This document shows positions 17,865 to 26,716 of a stretch of DNA of 64,000 bases, piece by piece. Position 1 is the first letter of the stretch; each line of letters starts with the position of its first letter. The stretch comes from an uncultured Bacteroidales bacterium. GTDB taxonomy: Bacteria; Bacteroidota; Bacteroidia; Bacteroidales; UBA932. The position numbers and the translations under genes were made by a program. The stretch spans positions 43,047 to 107,046 of the forward strand of contig CALVDQ010000007.1 in NCBI GenBank assembly GCA_944326325.1. Direction: 5' to 3'. The notes under the pieces are model-generated. The model was given only the letters and a program-made list of their open reading frames with translations, did not search any database and was not told the DNA's origin.

Positions 17865-17903
17865 GCCTACGCGGAAAAGGAGCTTCTCTTTTTCCGCGTA
17901 GGC
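17865..17903. terminator. Hairpin across the 3' end of the Fur-type gene
   Basis: Perfect 14-bp stem GCCTACGCGGAAAA/TTTTCCGCGTAGGC (17865-17878 with 17890-17903). It contains the stop codon and last codons of the Fur-family gene, so the stem is coding sequence. It could end transcription in either direction. Confidence 0.6.
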
Positions 17904-18337
17904 TTTCCTATAAGCTGTATGTCAATGTGGTCGATGCTGTAGCCGCGGAAACGGCGCTTGGACAGGTGCTTTTCGATCATTTCCTGCAGTTCGTTGTCTA
18001 TCACGTCCTTGTATATGTGATTCTCGCAGTCGTATATGTGGAAATGCTTGAAAGTGTTCACATCGAAGTACATCTTGTTGTTCGCGCTCAGACGGTGATG
18101 GTATATCCCGAGAACGGCAAGATTGGTAAGAATATTGTAGACGGATGCGACCGTGACTTTCGTGCTGCTGTTTTTCTGTATGTATTCCGTCACCATGTCT
18201 GCGGATGCGTGCCCGAGCTTCAGCATGGCTTCATGAACCGCGAGCCTCTGCGGCGTGGCTTTGAGGGAATGCGTCTTAAGGACGCTTTTGAACTGGTCTA
18301 TATTCGATTTCTGGGCCTGATTAGTCATAATATGCAA
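17867..18337 (-). CDS. Fur-family metal- or peroxide-responsive regulator
   Basis: 156-residue repressor. The N-terminal winged helix is clear (LKATPQRLAVHEAMLKLGHA ... TVASVYNILTNLAVLG), followed by the dimerisation domain with HFHIYDCENHIYKDV. The usual C-terminal CxxC zinc pairs are absent: only one Cys is visible in the His-rich segment, so structural zinc is probably not bound in the classic way. The start may be 18337 or the ATG at 18328 (MTNQAQKSN); the latter fits the promoter better and still leaves a leader of only ~10-15 bases. It is divergent from an SDR gene. The controlled metal is not known. Confidence 0.9.
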   Translation of the reverse strand: MHIMTNQAQKSNIDQFKSVLKTHSLKATPQRLAVHEAMLKLGHASADMVTEYIQKNSSTKVTVASVYNILTNLAVLGIYHHRLSANNKMYFDVNTFKHFHIYDCENHIYKDVIDNELQEMIEKHLSKRRFRGYSIDHIDIQLIGKPTRKKRSSFSA

Positions 18338-18346
18338 TTAACGCGG

Positions 18347-18376
18347 CAAAATTAAGAAAAATTTGCTTCCGGGCAA
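18347..18376 (-). promoter_or_regulatory. Consensus promoter of the Fur-type gene
   Basis: On the minus strand TTG (18374-18376), 19 bases, TAATTTTG (18347-18354). It is so close to the gene that the mRNA would have almost no leader. Confidence 0.8.
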
Positions 18377-18411
18377 AATAAAATTGAAATATTCAAAATT
18401 AAGGAACAGAT

Positions 18412-19278
18412 ATGAAAGACAAAGGGATTCCGTTCGGGAATTATTCTTCATGTGCTCTCGTTACAGGAGCGGCGGGCGGCATGGGCCGTATCTATGCCGG
18501 GATGCTCGCTGAAAACGGGTATAATCTCATCCTGGTGGACATATCCCGGGAGCGCCTCGAGGATACTGAACGGGAGGTCAGGTATATGGCGGAGGCTGTC
18601 TGTGAAGACCGGGGCATTGACTCCGGAGCATTCCGGGTCCTTTCATTGCCGCAGGACCTTTCGAAGCTTGACGCTGCGTCCCGGATTGCAGCGGCTGCGG
18701 CAGATTCCGGATTTGAGGTGGATATCCTCATCAACAATGCAGGACTCTTTTTCGTCAGGGAGATTGCCTCTGCCGACAGGAAACTCCTGTCCGCCATAAT
18801 GATGGTCCATGCCTACACCCCTCTCATGCTGTGCAGGGAGTTTGTGCCCGGCATGAAGGAGCGCGGACGCGGCCATATCCTGAACATATCTTCCCTGGCG
18901 GCCTGGATGCCATGGCCGGCCCTGGGAATGTACGCAAATACCAAACGCTTCATCAAGGCTTTTTCCCGCTCGCTCAGGATAGAGTGCCGCGGTACCGGAG
19001 TCAGCGTCACGACCGCCTGTTTCGGGGCTGTCGATACTCCGCTTTATCCTCTGAAGCCTTCCCTGAGGCGGCTTGCCGTCCGGATTGCGGTGATGATTCC
19101 TCCTCGCAAGGCTGCAGGAAAGGCGTTGAGGGCGATGTTCAAGGGCCGGAGGATGCTGATGCCTGGGCTCGTGAACCATATTTTCCTTCCGCTGGTGGCC
19201 GTCATGCCGGACTGGATCATCGGCCCTGTGTATTCAGCCGTCAGAAAACATTTCCCTTCGGTTTGTCAGAACGGGTAA
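18412..19278 (+). CDS. Short-chain dehydrogenase/reductase (classical SDR)
   Basis: 288-residue NAD(P)-dependent oxidoreductase. Rossmann motif TGAAGGMG about residues 20-27; NNAG (LINNAGLFF) near 108; catalytic Ser in ILNISSLAAW and YxxxK as YANTK around 181-185. The C-terminal ~50 residues (LVNHIFLPLVAVMPDWIIGP) are hydrophobic and may touch the membrane, as in SDRs acting on lipids or fatty acyl chains. The trxB promoter lies inside its last codons. The substrate is unknown. Confidence 0.9.
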   Translation: MKDKGIPFGNYSSCALVTGAAGGMGRIYAGMLAENGYNLILVDISRERLEDTEREVRYMAEAVCEDRGIDSGAFRVLSLPQDLSKLDAASRIAAAAADSGFEVDILINNAGLFFVREIASADRKLLSAIMMVHAYTPLMLCREFVPGMKERGRGHILNISSLAAWMPWPALGMYANTKRFIKAFSRSLRIECRGTGVSVTTACFGAVDTPLYPLKPSLRRLAVRIAVMIPPRKAAGKALRAMFKGRRMLMPGLVNHIFLPLVAVMPDWIIGPVYSAVRKHFPSVCQNG

Positions 19279-19292
19279 ATTTCATATCTTTG
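19263..19292 (+). promoter_or_regulatory. Consensus promoter of the trxB-bamD-rpoZ-recN group
   Basis: TTG (19263-19265), 19 bases, TATCTTTG (19285-19292). The -33 lies in the last codons of the SDR gene. The leader would be about 15 bases. Confidence 0.85.
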
Positions 19293-19314
19293 CAAGATTC
19301 ATAATCATTGGAAA

Positions 19315-20235
19315 ATGGAAAAGATAAGATGTTTGATTGTCGGAGGCGGTCCGGCAGGTTACACGGCGGCGATTTATGCCGCTCGGGCGAACCTGTCTCC
19401 GGTGCTCTATGAGGGCATACAGCCGGGAGGCCAGCTTACGACCACTACCGATATAGAGAATTTCCCCGGTTTCGGGGAGGGCATCGGCGGACAGGCGCTG
19501 ATGGATGCCATGAGGTTCCAGGCGGAGCGTCTCGGGGCGGATCTCAGGCACGGGACCGTGACGGATGCCGACCTTTCTTCAAGGCCGTTCAGGCTGACAG
19601 TGGACGCCGGGACACAGATCCTTGCCGAGACCCTGATCATTGCCACAGGGGCTACGGCCCGTTATCTCGGGCTGGAGTCGGAGGAGAAGTTCAAGGGGAT
19701 GGGCGTGTCCGCCTGCGCCACCTGTGACGGTTTCTTCTACAGGAACAGGAAAGTGGCCGTTGTGGGAGGCGGGGATACCGCCTGCGAAGAGGCTGCCTAT
19801 CTTTCCAATATCTGTGAAAAGGTGTACATGATAGTGCGCAGGGATGTTCTCAGGGCTTCTCAGGCCATGCAGAAGAAGGTCCTGGAGACCCCGAACATAG
19901 AAATACTCTGGAACTGCAACACCCAGGAAGTCCTCGGAGACCTTTCAGGGGTGACCGGAGCACGTTTGCGGAGGAAGGACGGGGAGGTTTTCGATATAGC
20001 GGTGGACGGCTTTTTCCTTGCCATCGGCCATCATCCGAACTCCGAAGTCTTTTCGAAGTGGGTGGATACGGACAGCAACGGATACATAATGACGGACGGC
20101 AAGTCTTCCAGGACCAATGTGGAAGGCGTGTTCGCAGCCGGAGACGTGCAGGATCCGTCCTACAGGCAGGCTGTCACTGCCGCCGCGTCCGGATGCGTCG
20201 CCGCCCTGGATGCAGAGAGATTCCTTAATTCATAA
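19315..20235 (+). CDS. trxB: Thioredoxin-disulfide reductase
   Basis: 306-residue FAD flavoenzyme that passes electrons from NADPH to thioredoxin. FAD motif GGGPAGYTAAIYAARAN at residues 8-24; redox-active CATC in SACATCDGFFYR near 136-139; NADPH motif VVGGGDTACEEA; C-terminal FAD motif GVFAAGDVQDP. Length and motifs fit the low-molecular-weight bacterial form. The stop overlaps the start of bamD (TAATG), so the two are translationally linked. Confidence 0.97.
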   Translation: MEKIRCLIVGGGPAGYTAAIYAARANLSPVLYEGIQPGGQLTTTTDIENFPGFGEGIGGQALMDAMRFQAERLGADLRHGTVTDADLSSRPFRLTVDAGTQILAETLIIATGATARYLGLESEEKFKGMGVSACATCDGFFYRNRKVAVVGGGDTACEEAAYLSNICEKVYMIVRRDVLRASQAMQKKVLETPNIEILWNCNTQEVLGDLSGVTGARLRRKDGEVFDIAVDGFFLAIGHHPNSEVFSKWVDTDSNGYIMTDGKSSRTNVEGVFAAGDVQDPSYRQAVTAAASGCVAALDAERFLNS

Positions 20236-21134
20236 TGACCGAAATGCAGATGAGGAGAGTCATAGTTTTGATTTTGGGCGCCGCCCTGCTTTTTTCATGC
20301 AAGTCCCAGTACGAACTCCTGCTGAACAGCAATGATGTCGATACCAAGTACGAAGCGGCTTTCGCCTATTATAATGACGGGAAATATTCCAAGGCCGCAG
20401 CCTTGTTCGAATCCCTGTCGGTGCTGACCACCGGGACGGAGAAAGACGATACAGTCCAGTATTACTGGGGGTTGAGCAACTACAGGTTCAAGGATTACTA
20501 TACCGCGGAGACAAATTTCGACCATTTTCTCGAGTATTTCCCGAGAAGTCCGTTCGCCCCTGAGGCCCGGTTCCTCAGGCTGGACTGCCTCTACCGTTCA
20601 ACGCTCAGGTATGAACTGGACCAGAATCCGACCTACAAGGCAATGAACGCCATTTCCGAATATATGCAGGAATATCCGAATTCGGTACATTACGGGACCT
20701 GCCAGGAGATGATGGACGACCTTGAGCTCCGTCTTGACACAAAGGCCTATGAAGCCGCCCGCCTCTACTACAAGATGGAGGACTACATAGCCTCGAGGGT
20801 GGCTTTCCGCAATGTCCTGAAGGAGGATTCCGAAAATGTCTACAGGGAGGACATCCTGTATTATATAGCCATGTCTTCCTACCGGTACGCCCAGTTGAGC
20901 GTCCACCAGAAGCAGAAGGAAAGGTACATGACTTTCGTGGACGATTACCTGAACTTCAAGGGGGAGTATCCGGATTCCGGATATTCCAGGGAACTTGACC
21001 TGCTTTACCGCCGTGCCCAGCGCGAGCTCGGACGTTATGTCGGGGAGGAAAGCGCTGAAATCAACAGGGAACTCGACAAGGAGATAAAGAAGTCCGGGAA
21101 AGCCGCCAGAAAATCCGAGAAGGAAAGTTTGTAA
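20235..21134 (+). CDS. bamD: Outer membrane assembly lipoprotein BamD
   Basis: 299-residue component of the BAM complex that inserts beta-barrel proteins into the outer membrane. Lipoprotein signal ending at LLFSC (Cys about 20; ATG at 20250 would also leave a good signal). TPR-like helices follow: FAYYNDGKYSKAAALFESL, YYWGLSNYRFKDYYTAETNF and FPRSPFAPEARFLRLDCLYR. The C-terminus is long and charged (Lys/Glu rich). It sits in one operon with trxB upstream and rpoZ and recN downstream. Confidence 0.92.
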   Translation: MTEMQMRRVIVLILGAALLFSCKSQYELLLNSNDVDTKYEAAFAYYNDGKYSKAAALFESLSVLTTGTEKDDTVQYYWGLSNYRFKDYYTAETNFDHFLEYFPRSPFAPEARFLRLDCLYRSTLRYELDQNPTYKAMNAISEYMQEYPNSVHYGTCQEMMDDLELRLDTKAYEAARLYYKMEDYIASRVAFRNVLKEDSENVYREDILYYIAMSSYRYAQLSVHQKQKERYMTFVDDYLNFKGEYPDSGYSRELDLLYRRAQRELGRYVGEESAEINRELDKEIKKSGKAARKSEKESL

Positions 21135-21196
21135 AAAATTTTTGAAACCCGTACCGGACAGGCAGGTATAATAGAATAGAGAGAAATTATTTTGAT

Positions 21197-21517
21197 ATGA
21201 CAAAGAAGATACCTACAAACACGATTACAAGGAATCTCTGCGACATCGCCGCACCTACCGGAAATATCTACGAATCAGTGGTGATCCTTTCCAAAAGGGC
21301 GAACCAGATAGCTATAGCGGAGAAAAAGGAGCTTACCAGGAAACTCGAGGATTTCAAGAACGACAGGGATACCATGGAAGAGGTCTTTGAGAACAGGGAG
21401 CAGATAGAGATTTCCAAATTTTACGAGAAGCAGCCGAAACCGGCGCTTGTGGCCATATCCGAGTTCGAGAACGGAGAAATCTTCTACAGGATGGCCAAGA
21501 AGGAAGAACAGGAATAG
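21197..21517 (+). CDS. rpoZ: RNA polymerase omega subunit (Bacteroidota type)
   Basis: 106-residue protein with the omega pattern: TITRNLCDIAAPTGNIYESV and then SKRANQIAIAEKKELTRKLE. Omega helps fold and assemble the beta' subunit. The C-terminal half (FYEKQPKPALVAISEFENGE) is the Bacteroidota extension. It lies 62 bases after bamD and 18 before recN. Confidence 0.88.
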   Translation: MTKKIPTNTITRNLCDIAAPTGNIYESVVILSKRANQIAIAEKKELTRKLEDFKNDRDTMEEVFENREQIEISKFYEKQPKPALVAISEFENGEIFYRMAKKEEQE

Positions 21518-21534
21518 CATAGCGTTACGGTAAA

Positions 21535-23235
21535 ATGCTAAGAAGGCTCAGCATCAGGAATTATGTGCTGATAGACTCTCTGGAGACCGAATTTCCGGAG
21601 GGTCTTGTCATCATTACGGGACAGACCGGAGCCGGGAAGTCTATCCTTCTCGGGGCTTTGTCCCTGCTTCTCGGCTCCAGGGCCGATGCGTCGATGATAG
21701 GGGAGTCTTCTGACAACTGTGTCGTTGAAGGCGAGTTCGCCGTTTCCCGGGATGATGTCCTCCTGCGGAAGTTGCTTGAAGAGAACGATGTGGACTGGGA
21801 CGAAGGGGTGATCACTATCCGGAGGGTAGTGAATCCGACGGGCCGTTCACGTTCTTTCGTGAATGACTCCCCGGTACAGGTCTCGCTGCTTTCGGCACTG
21901 TCGTCCCGCCTTATAGACATACATTCCCAGCACCAGACCCTTCTCCTGTCCGACAGGCATTTCCAGATGTCCCTGCTGGATCATTTCGCCGGGGACGGGG
22001 CCCTGCTCGAGAGCTACAGGGCCAGTTTCAGACGGCATGGGGAATTGTGCAGGGAACTGCAGGACCTGGAGGAGGCTGTCTCCCGTTCCAGGGCCGAATA
22101 CGAATACAACAGGTCGCGGCTGGACAGGCTCGTGGATGCCGGTCTTCAGGAAAACGAACTGGAGGAACTTGAACTGGAACAGAAGCAGCTTGCCAACGCC
22201 GGGCAGATAAAGGAGAACCTGTGTTCTGCGGAAAATGCCCTGGATGCGGTTCCGTCCGGAGACGGTGAAATTTCCGTCACCGCCCTTATCCGGGATGCCG
22301 CGAAAGACCTGGACAGGATTTCAGGGTTTGTCCCGGCTGCCGCATCCTTGTCCGGAAGGCTTGAAAGCTGCCGTCTTGAGCTTGAAGACATCATTTCCGA
22401 ACTTTCGAGGATTAATTCGGATACGGAAGTTTCCGAAGACAGGCTGGCAGAGGTGGAGGAGAGGCTTTCTTTGCTCTATACCCTGTTCAGGGCATTCTCC
22501 TGCGATACAGTTGCAGGCCTGATTGCGGAGCGCGATGCGCTGGCATCGTCTATCGCCGGGCTTGAGGTGTCCGGTGAGCGCATCGGGGAGTTGAAAAAGG
22601 AGATTTCGGAGGAAGCGAAGAAGCTTGCCGAAGCCGCATCGGCGTTGTCCGGAGCGAGACATTCTGCCGCAGGGTCCCTTTCGGAGGCTATCAGGGATAC
22701 TGTCCGTTCTATGGAACTTCCCGATGCCGAGTTCCGGATCGTGCTCTCTCCTTCGTCCATGACATCGGATGGAGCCGATACCGTGTCTTACGAATTCTCT
22801 TCTACCGGCAGGAATCCGGTGGACGTGGCAAAGTGTGCTTCCGGCGGGGAAATGTCGAGGATCATGCTTGCCCTGAAGGCTATCATGGCGAAATATGCCA
22901 ATATGCCTACCATGATTTTCGATGAAATAGATACCGGAGTGTCGGGAAGCGTTGCCGACAAGATGGGATCCGTTATATGCGAGATGGGAAAATACATGCA
23001 GGTTTTCGCCATTACTCATCTTCCTCAGGTTGCGGCCAAGGGTACGGCCCATTATGTCGTTGCCAAGACTTCCGGCGCCGGGAGGACAGTGTCCGAGATA
23101 AAGAGGCTTTCCGACAGGGAGAGGGTTATGGAGATTGCAAGGATGCTCAGCGGGTCGACACTGACGGAGGCTGCCGTAGCCAACGCCGAGTCCCTGCTGG
23201 AGGCGAGTGGAAACAACAGTCTATCTGACAAGTGA
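21535..23235 (+). CDS. recN: DNA repair protein RecN
   Basis: 566-residue SMC-like ATPase that acts early in recombinational repair of double-strand breaks. Walker A GQTGAGKSILLGA at residues 29-41; LIDIHSQHQ; coiled-coil arms ~155-360; signature CASGGEMSRIMLALK; Walker B MIFDEIDTGVSG; and AITHLPQVAAKG. The coiled coil is typical in length. The last 15 bases overlap the 3' end of the convergent LysM gene. Confidence 0.96.
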   Translation: MLRRLSIRNYVLIDSLETEFPEGLVIITGQTGAGKSILLGALSLLLGSRADASMIGESSDNCVVEGEFAVSRDDVLLRKLLEENDVDWDEGVITIRRVVNPTGRSRSFVNDSPVQVSLLSALSSRLIDIHSQHQTLLLSDRHFQMSLLDHFAGDGALLESYRASFRRHGELCRELQDLEEAVSRSRAEYEYNRSRLDRLVDAGLQENELEELELEQKQLANAGQIKENLCSAENALDAVPSGDGEISVTALIRDAAKDLDRISGFVPAAASLSGRLESCRLELEDIISELSRINSDTEVSEDRLAEVEERLSLLYTLFRAFSCDTVAGLIAERDALASSIAGLEVSGERIGELKKEISEEAKKLAEAASALSGARHSAAGSLSEAIRDTVRSMELPDAEFRIVLSPSSMTSDGADTVSYEFSSTGRNPVDVAKCASGGEMSRIMLALKAIMAKYANMPTMIFDEIDTGVSGSVADKMGSVICEMGKYMQVFAITHLPQVAAKGTAHYVVAKTSGAGRTVSEIKRLSDRERVMEIARMLSGSTLTEAAVANAESLLEASGNNSLSDK

Positions 23236-24882
23236 GACCGTGTAGTCCTCCCCGTAGACAATCCTTCTGACCCCGGTGTTCACATATCCGTCGTTTTCCC
23301 CGGTTTTCCTGAATTTCAGGTCTGTCTGCAGCAGAGACCTGTCGTTTTCCTCAAGATACTGTATCCATTCGCCGTCATGTCCGGTGCACAGTTCCAGAAA
23401 ATATGAGGCTATGTCATAGCCCTGGAAGGCGTACGGCGTAGGTTCCGTGCTGTAGAGAGCACGGTAGCGGCTTACGAAGTCCCTGACTTCGGCGCTGTCA
23501 TAGTCAACATAATAGGCGAGGGAGGTATGCAGCCTGGTATTGTGCAGGTTGTCCACTTCTATGGTCTCGAAGCTCCTTATTTTTGAAGGACCGTACAGGA
23601 CAATGTCGTATTCGTCGTGTATCAGGAGGTTGAGGTTCCTGACCACATCGTTGACAAAGGCTTCGCTTTCGGACATCACGAGCACCCTGTTCGCGGCCTC
23701 GGTTGTCATCATTTCCTTGAGAGGACGCTGTATGTCCCGTCCTTCAAGGATGCTGTACGAGAAGGAGTGGAAGGTGATCCCGTCTTTCTCGAGTATGCTG
23801 TTCATCGCACCGAGTTCGTCCATGTTCCTTGCACCTTTTTCATATATGACGATGACCTTTTCTCCGGTGCGCTGTTCTTCCCTTATCCATTTCGCGAGAT
23901 CCTCGTACTGTGTCAGTGCGGACGCCGGGGCCTGGATGAAATTAGCGTGCCCGTCGCTCAGGTATTCCGCCTTGTGGTCGAGCGGGGACACTACATTTGT
24001 CCCGGAAGGGCATTTGACCAGGAGTCTGGACAGGTCTCCCGGGGAAACCGGGCCTATTACGATGTCGCTTTTCCCGAGCCGTTCCTCCGTGATCGGAAGT
24101 TCTCCGTTCCAGACATCATATACGCTGAGGTCGATATCGTAACCTGCATCGCCGGCTTCCTTGACGGCCATCAGCGTCCCGCAGTAGAAGTCTATGCTGC
24201 CGCTTTTTGGAGTCTCGGCGGCAGAGTTGAAGGGAAGCATCAGTACGATTTCCACTTTCCCGTCTTTCCTGGCAGGGAAAAGTGTCTGACCGTCTGTCAT
24301 CACCATGCTGTCAGCGACGGCGGCTGTATCCGGAGCTTCAGTCTCTGTCTCCCGCGCCATGTCATTCATGTCCGGGATGACGAGTTTCTGGCGCTTTTTG
24401 AGCTTGCGTCCGGTAAGGCCGTTTTCCTGCATTATGGCTTCTACCGTGACCCCGTATTTCCCGGCTATCACATCCAGGTCTTCATACCACCTTACAGTGT
24501 GTATAGTCTGCTGCTTTCTCTCCTCCCTGGCGGCTTTCCTTCCGGACTTCCTGTCCTGGGCGTTGTCAGGGACCTGCTGCACCTGAACTTCCTGCACCGG
24601 TTCCTGGACAGGTATCAGGAGCACGGCGTTCTTTTTCAGACCTTCCGTCCTTACGGTCGGATTGGCTTCGAAAACCTGCTCCTGGGTCACGTTGTATGCC
24701 TTGCAGATGGAGTATAGTGTCTGTCGTTCAAGCACTATGTGCGAGTAGTATACTTTTCCGTCGACTTTCACCTTTTCCTTGGAAACGGTGACTGGCACGG
24801 GAGTGTATTCCTGGGCATGGATTCCTGCGTATGCTGCCGGAAGCAGCATGGCGGATATCAGTATATAAAGCAGACGTTTCAT
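23221..24882 (-). CDS. LysM peptidoglycan-binding protein with type 1 periplasmic-binding domain
   Basis: 553 residues from the ATG at 24882, which begins a good signal peptide (MKRLLYILISAMLLPAAYAG). The longer frame from 24969 lacks one. There are two LysM modules (about residues 45-90, YSICKAYNVTQEQVFEANPT, and 125-170, IAGKYGVTVEAIMQENGLTG), then a ~350-residue domain with the look of an ABC-type substrate-binding or branched-chain amino-acid-receptor fold (VEIVLMLPFNSAAETPKSGS ... IVIGPVSPGDLSRLL ... YGPSKIRSFETIEV). This architecture is found in Bacteroidota. It likely binds the cell wall and senses or binds a small ligand. Its start overlaps the stop of the upstream glycosyltransferase by 1 base. 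Confidence 0.85.
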   Translation of the reverse strand: MKRLLYILISAMLLPAAYAGIHAQEYTPVPVTVSKEKVKVDGKVYYSHIVLERQTLYSICKAYNVTQEQVFEANPTVRTEGLKKNAVLLIPVQEPVQEVQVQQVPDNAQDRKSGRKAAREERKQQTIHTVRWYEDLDVIAGKYGVTVEAIMQENGLTGRKLKKRQKLVIPDMNDMARETETEAPDTAAVADSMVMTDGQTLFPARKDGKVEIVLMLPFNSAAETPKSGSIDFYCGTLMAVKEAGDAGYDIDLSVYDVWNGELPITEERLGKSDIVIGPVSPGDLSRLLVKCPSGTNVVSPLDHKAEYLSDGHANFIQAPASALTQYEDLAKWIREEQRTGEKVIVIYEKGARNMDELGAMNSILEKDGITFHSFSYSILEGRDIQRPLKEMMTTEAANRVLVMSESEAFVNDVVRNLNLLIHDEYDIVLYGPSKIRSFETIEVDNLHNTRLHTSLAYYVDYDSAEVRDFVSRYRALYSTEPTPYAFQGYDIASYFLELCTGHDGEWIQYLEENDRSLLQTDLKFRKTGENDGYVNTGVRRIVYGEDYTVSLVR

Positions 24883-26000
24883 TATAGTGTTTTGCTGAAT
24901 TTTATCAGTTCCGAAGCGAATTTCTCCCAGGAAAGTTCCTTTTTTACTTTCCTGATGTTCCGGATGCATTCTTCCCTTATGGACGGATCGCCGAAGTATC
25001 TTTCTATTTCGGCCCTTATGGCTTCCGGGGAGATTCCGGAGGCAACAATTCCCGTGCCTCTGTCTCCGATGGTTTCCTTGAGCCCTCCTACGTCCGTGAC
25101 TATCATCGGTACTTCGAAGTGGTATGATACCGAGCTGATCCCGCTTTGGGTGGCGCTCCTGTACGGAAGTACGGAGACATCGGCCACCGAAAAGAAGTCC
25201 CCGACTTCGGAGTCCCTGATGTACCGGAGCCAGCTGTGGACACGTTCCCTGCCGGCTTTGTCAATCAGTCCCTCGTATTTGTCGAACGGACCGTAAGGTT
25301 CTCCTGCTATGATGAGCTGGTAGTCGTCTCCGAGTCCCGAGAACGCTTCCAGCAGTATGTCCAGACCCTTGTAGTCCCTGATCAGACCGAAAAAGAGGAT
25401 ATTTTTCCTGCCGTGGCAGAGACCGAGCCTTTCTTCGGTCTCCAGCCTGTCTTTCAGGGCTCCGAAGTGGGAGTACAGCGGGTGCGGGAGTACACGGTAC
25501 CTTGCGTCAGGCTTCAGTGCCAGCAGATCTTCCGCTACAGCTTCGCACAGGGTCACATATCCGTCACTTCCCCCGAGGAAATATTCCGTAAAGGGCCTGT
25601 CGAAGAAATGCGGCTCGTGCGGAACCACATTGTCGAGGATCGAGATGACCTTGCACCTTCCTCTCATCCCCCGGGTGATGTAGCCAAGCGACGGTGCAAA
25701 CCAGGACATCCAGTACCTGACAATAAGCAGGTCCGGAGCCCATGCCCTGATTTTTTTCAGGGTAGTGACGTATGTCAGGGGATTGGCTGCGTCCAGGACC
25801 CTTTCGCTCCTGATCTTCACAGCCTCGTCGTCGTCCGTTACATACTGTGTCTTCCCCGGGAAGAGGAATTCCGGATACTGGCGGCTGAAGTTGAAGGCCT
25901 TCACGTCGTTCTCCTTCCCCAGCTCCCCGTACAGACAGGCGTTGAACTGCGATATGCCTCCCCTGTAGGGATAGAAGCAGGACAGTATGGCTGTTCTCAA
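24882..26000 (-). CDS. GT4-family glycosyltransferase
   Basis: 372-residue cytoplasmic GT-B-fold enzyme that moves a sugar from a nucleotide donor to a lipid- or glycan-linked acceptor. The N-terminal acceptor domain begins ILSCFYPYRGGISQFNACLY. The C-terminal donor domain has ILFFGLIRDYKGLDILLEAF and SVLPYRSATQSGISSVSYHF, which match the GT4 EX7E region, and IVTDVGGLKETI. It is translationally coupled to the LysM protein and lies 5 bases after an ompH gene, so these three form a cell-envelope operon. Donor and acceptor are unknown. Confidence 0.88.
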   Translation of the reverse strand: MRTAILSCFYPYRGGISQFNACLYGELGKENDVKAFNFSRQYPEFLFPGKTQYVTDDDEAVKIRSERVLDAANPLTYVTTLKKIRAWAPDLLIVRYWMSWFAPSLGYITRGMRGRCKVISILDNVVPHEPHFFDRPFTEYFLGGSDGYVTLCEAVAEDLLALKPDARYRVLPHPLYSHFGALKDRLETEERLGLCHGRKNILFFGLIRDYKGLDILLEAFSGLGDDYQLIIAGEPYGPFDKYEGLIDKAGRERVHSWLRYIRDSEVGDFFSVADVSVLPYRSATQSGISSVSYHFEVPMIVTDVGGLKETIGDRGTGIVASGISPEAIRAEIERYFGDPSIREECIRNIRKVKKELSWEKFASELIKFSKTL

Positions 26001-26004
26001 TATA

Positions 26005-26628
26005 TTATTTGTTGTTTTTGTTCTTTTCCTTGATGTACTCCTCGTTGAGCTTCATGATGACGTCATCAGTGATGTCGAGCGACTTGTCGGCGGTGATTAC
26101 AGGAACGCCCCTCTGGTTCGTGAGGATCATCGTGTATTTTTTCTCCTCGTTGTATTTTTCCATGAAGGTCTGGATGGCGTCAGCGATCTGGTTCATCATC
26201 ACGGTCTGCTCCTCGATGACTTCGTTGTTCTTCTGGTTGGCGTATTCGTTGAATTCGGCCTCTTTCTTCTGGAGCTCCTGTCCCTGGACTTCAGCTACGG
26301 AACGTGTGATGAGACCCTTGTTTATCTTGTTCTGGAAATCCAGCATCTCGCTTTCGAGCTGTTTCCCTCTCCTGTTCACCTCGTCCTGGATGTTCTTTAC
26401 CCTCGTCTCTACTACTGCCCCGAGATCGCTCGCCATGTCATATTCCTGTACTATCCTGTCCAGGTCCACATAGACTATTCCGGAAGTGGCCATGGCTACG
26501 CTGGTCGAATCCGAACCGTCGGCCTGTGTGTTCTTGTCTGATTTAGGGTTCAGGGTCAGTGAATAAATTCCTCCTGCAACAGCAACAGCGACAGCTACGA
26601 TGCTGAGAATTAGTGGTACGTTTTTCAT
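26005..26628 (-). CDS. OmpH/Skp-family periplasmic chaperone
   Basis: 207 residues. N-terminal signal or anchor helix (SIVAVAVAVAGGIYSLTL), a low-complexity Ser/Thr linker, then the OmpH domain: IVYVDLDRIVQEYDMASDLG and a long Lys/Glu/Gln coiled coil of ~100 residues (VQGQELQKKEAEFNEYANQK). Skp-type proteins hold unfolded outer-membrane proteins in the periplasm. It is the first gene of the group ompH-GT4-LysM. A second OmpH gene is at 31834. Confidence 0.88.
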   Translation of the reverse strand: MKNVPLILSIVAVAVAVAGGIYSLTLNPKSDKNTQADGSDSTSVAMATSGIVYVDLDRIVQEYDMASDLGAVVETRVKNIQDEVNRRGKQLESEMLDFQNKINKGLITRSVAEVQGQELQKKEAEFNEYANQKNNEVIEEQTVMMNQIADAIQTFMEKYNEEKKYTMILTNQRGVPVITADKSLDITDDVIMKLNEEYIKEKNKNNK

Positions 26629-26707
26629 TTAATCGTTTTTTATTTCAATTTATTGTATGTCCACGGCTCCGGCCGTATGTGGTCCTCCCGGCCGCGGGAT
26701 GTGAGCG

Positions 26708-26715
26708 CAAAGATA
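26708..26715 (-). promoter_or_regulatory. -7 element for the ompH-GT4-LysM group
   Basis: TATCTTTG on the minus strand, 80 bases before the ompH start, directly after the pdxJ stop. No TTG at -33. Confidence 0.5.
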
Positions 26716-26716
26716 A

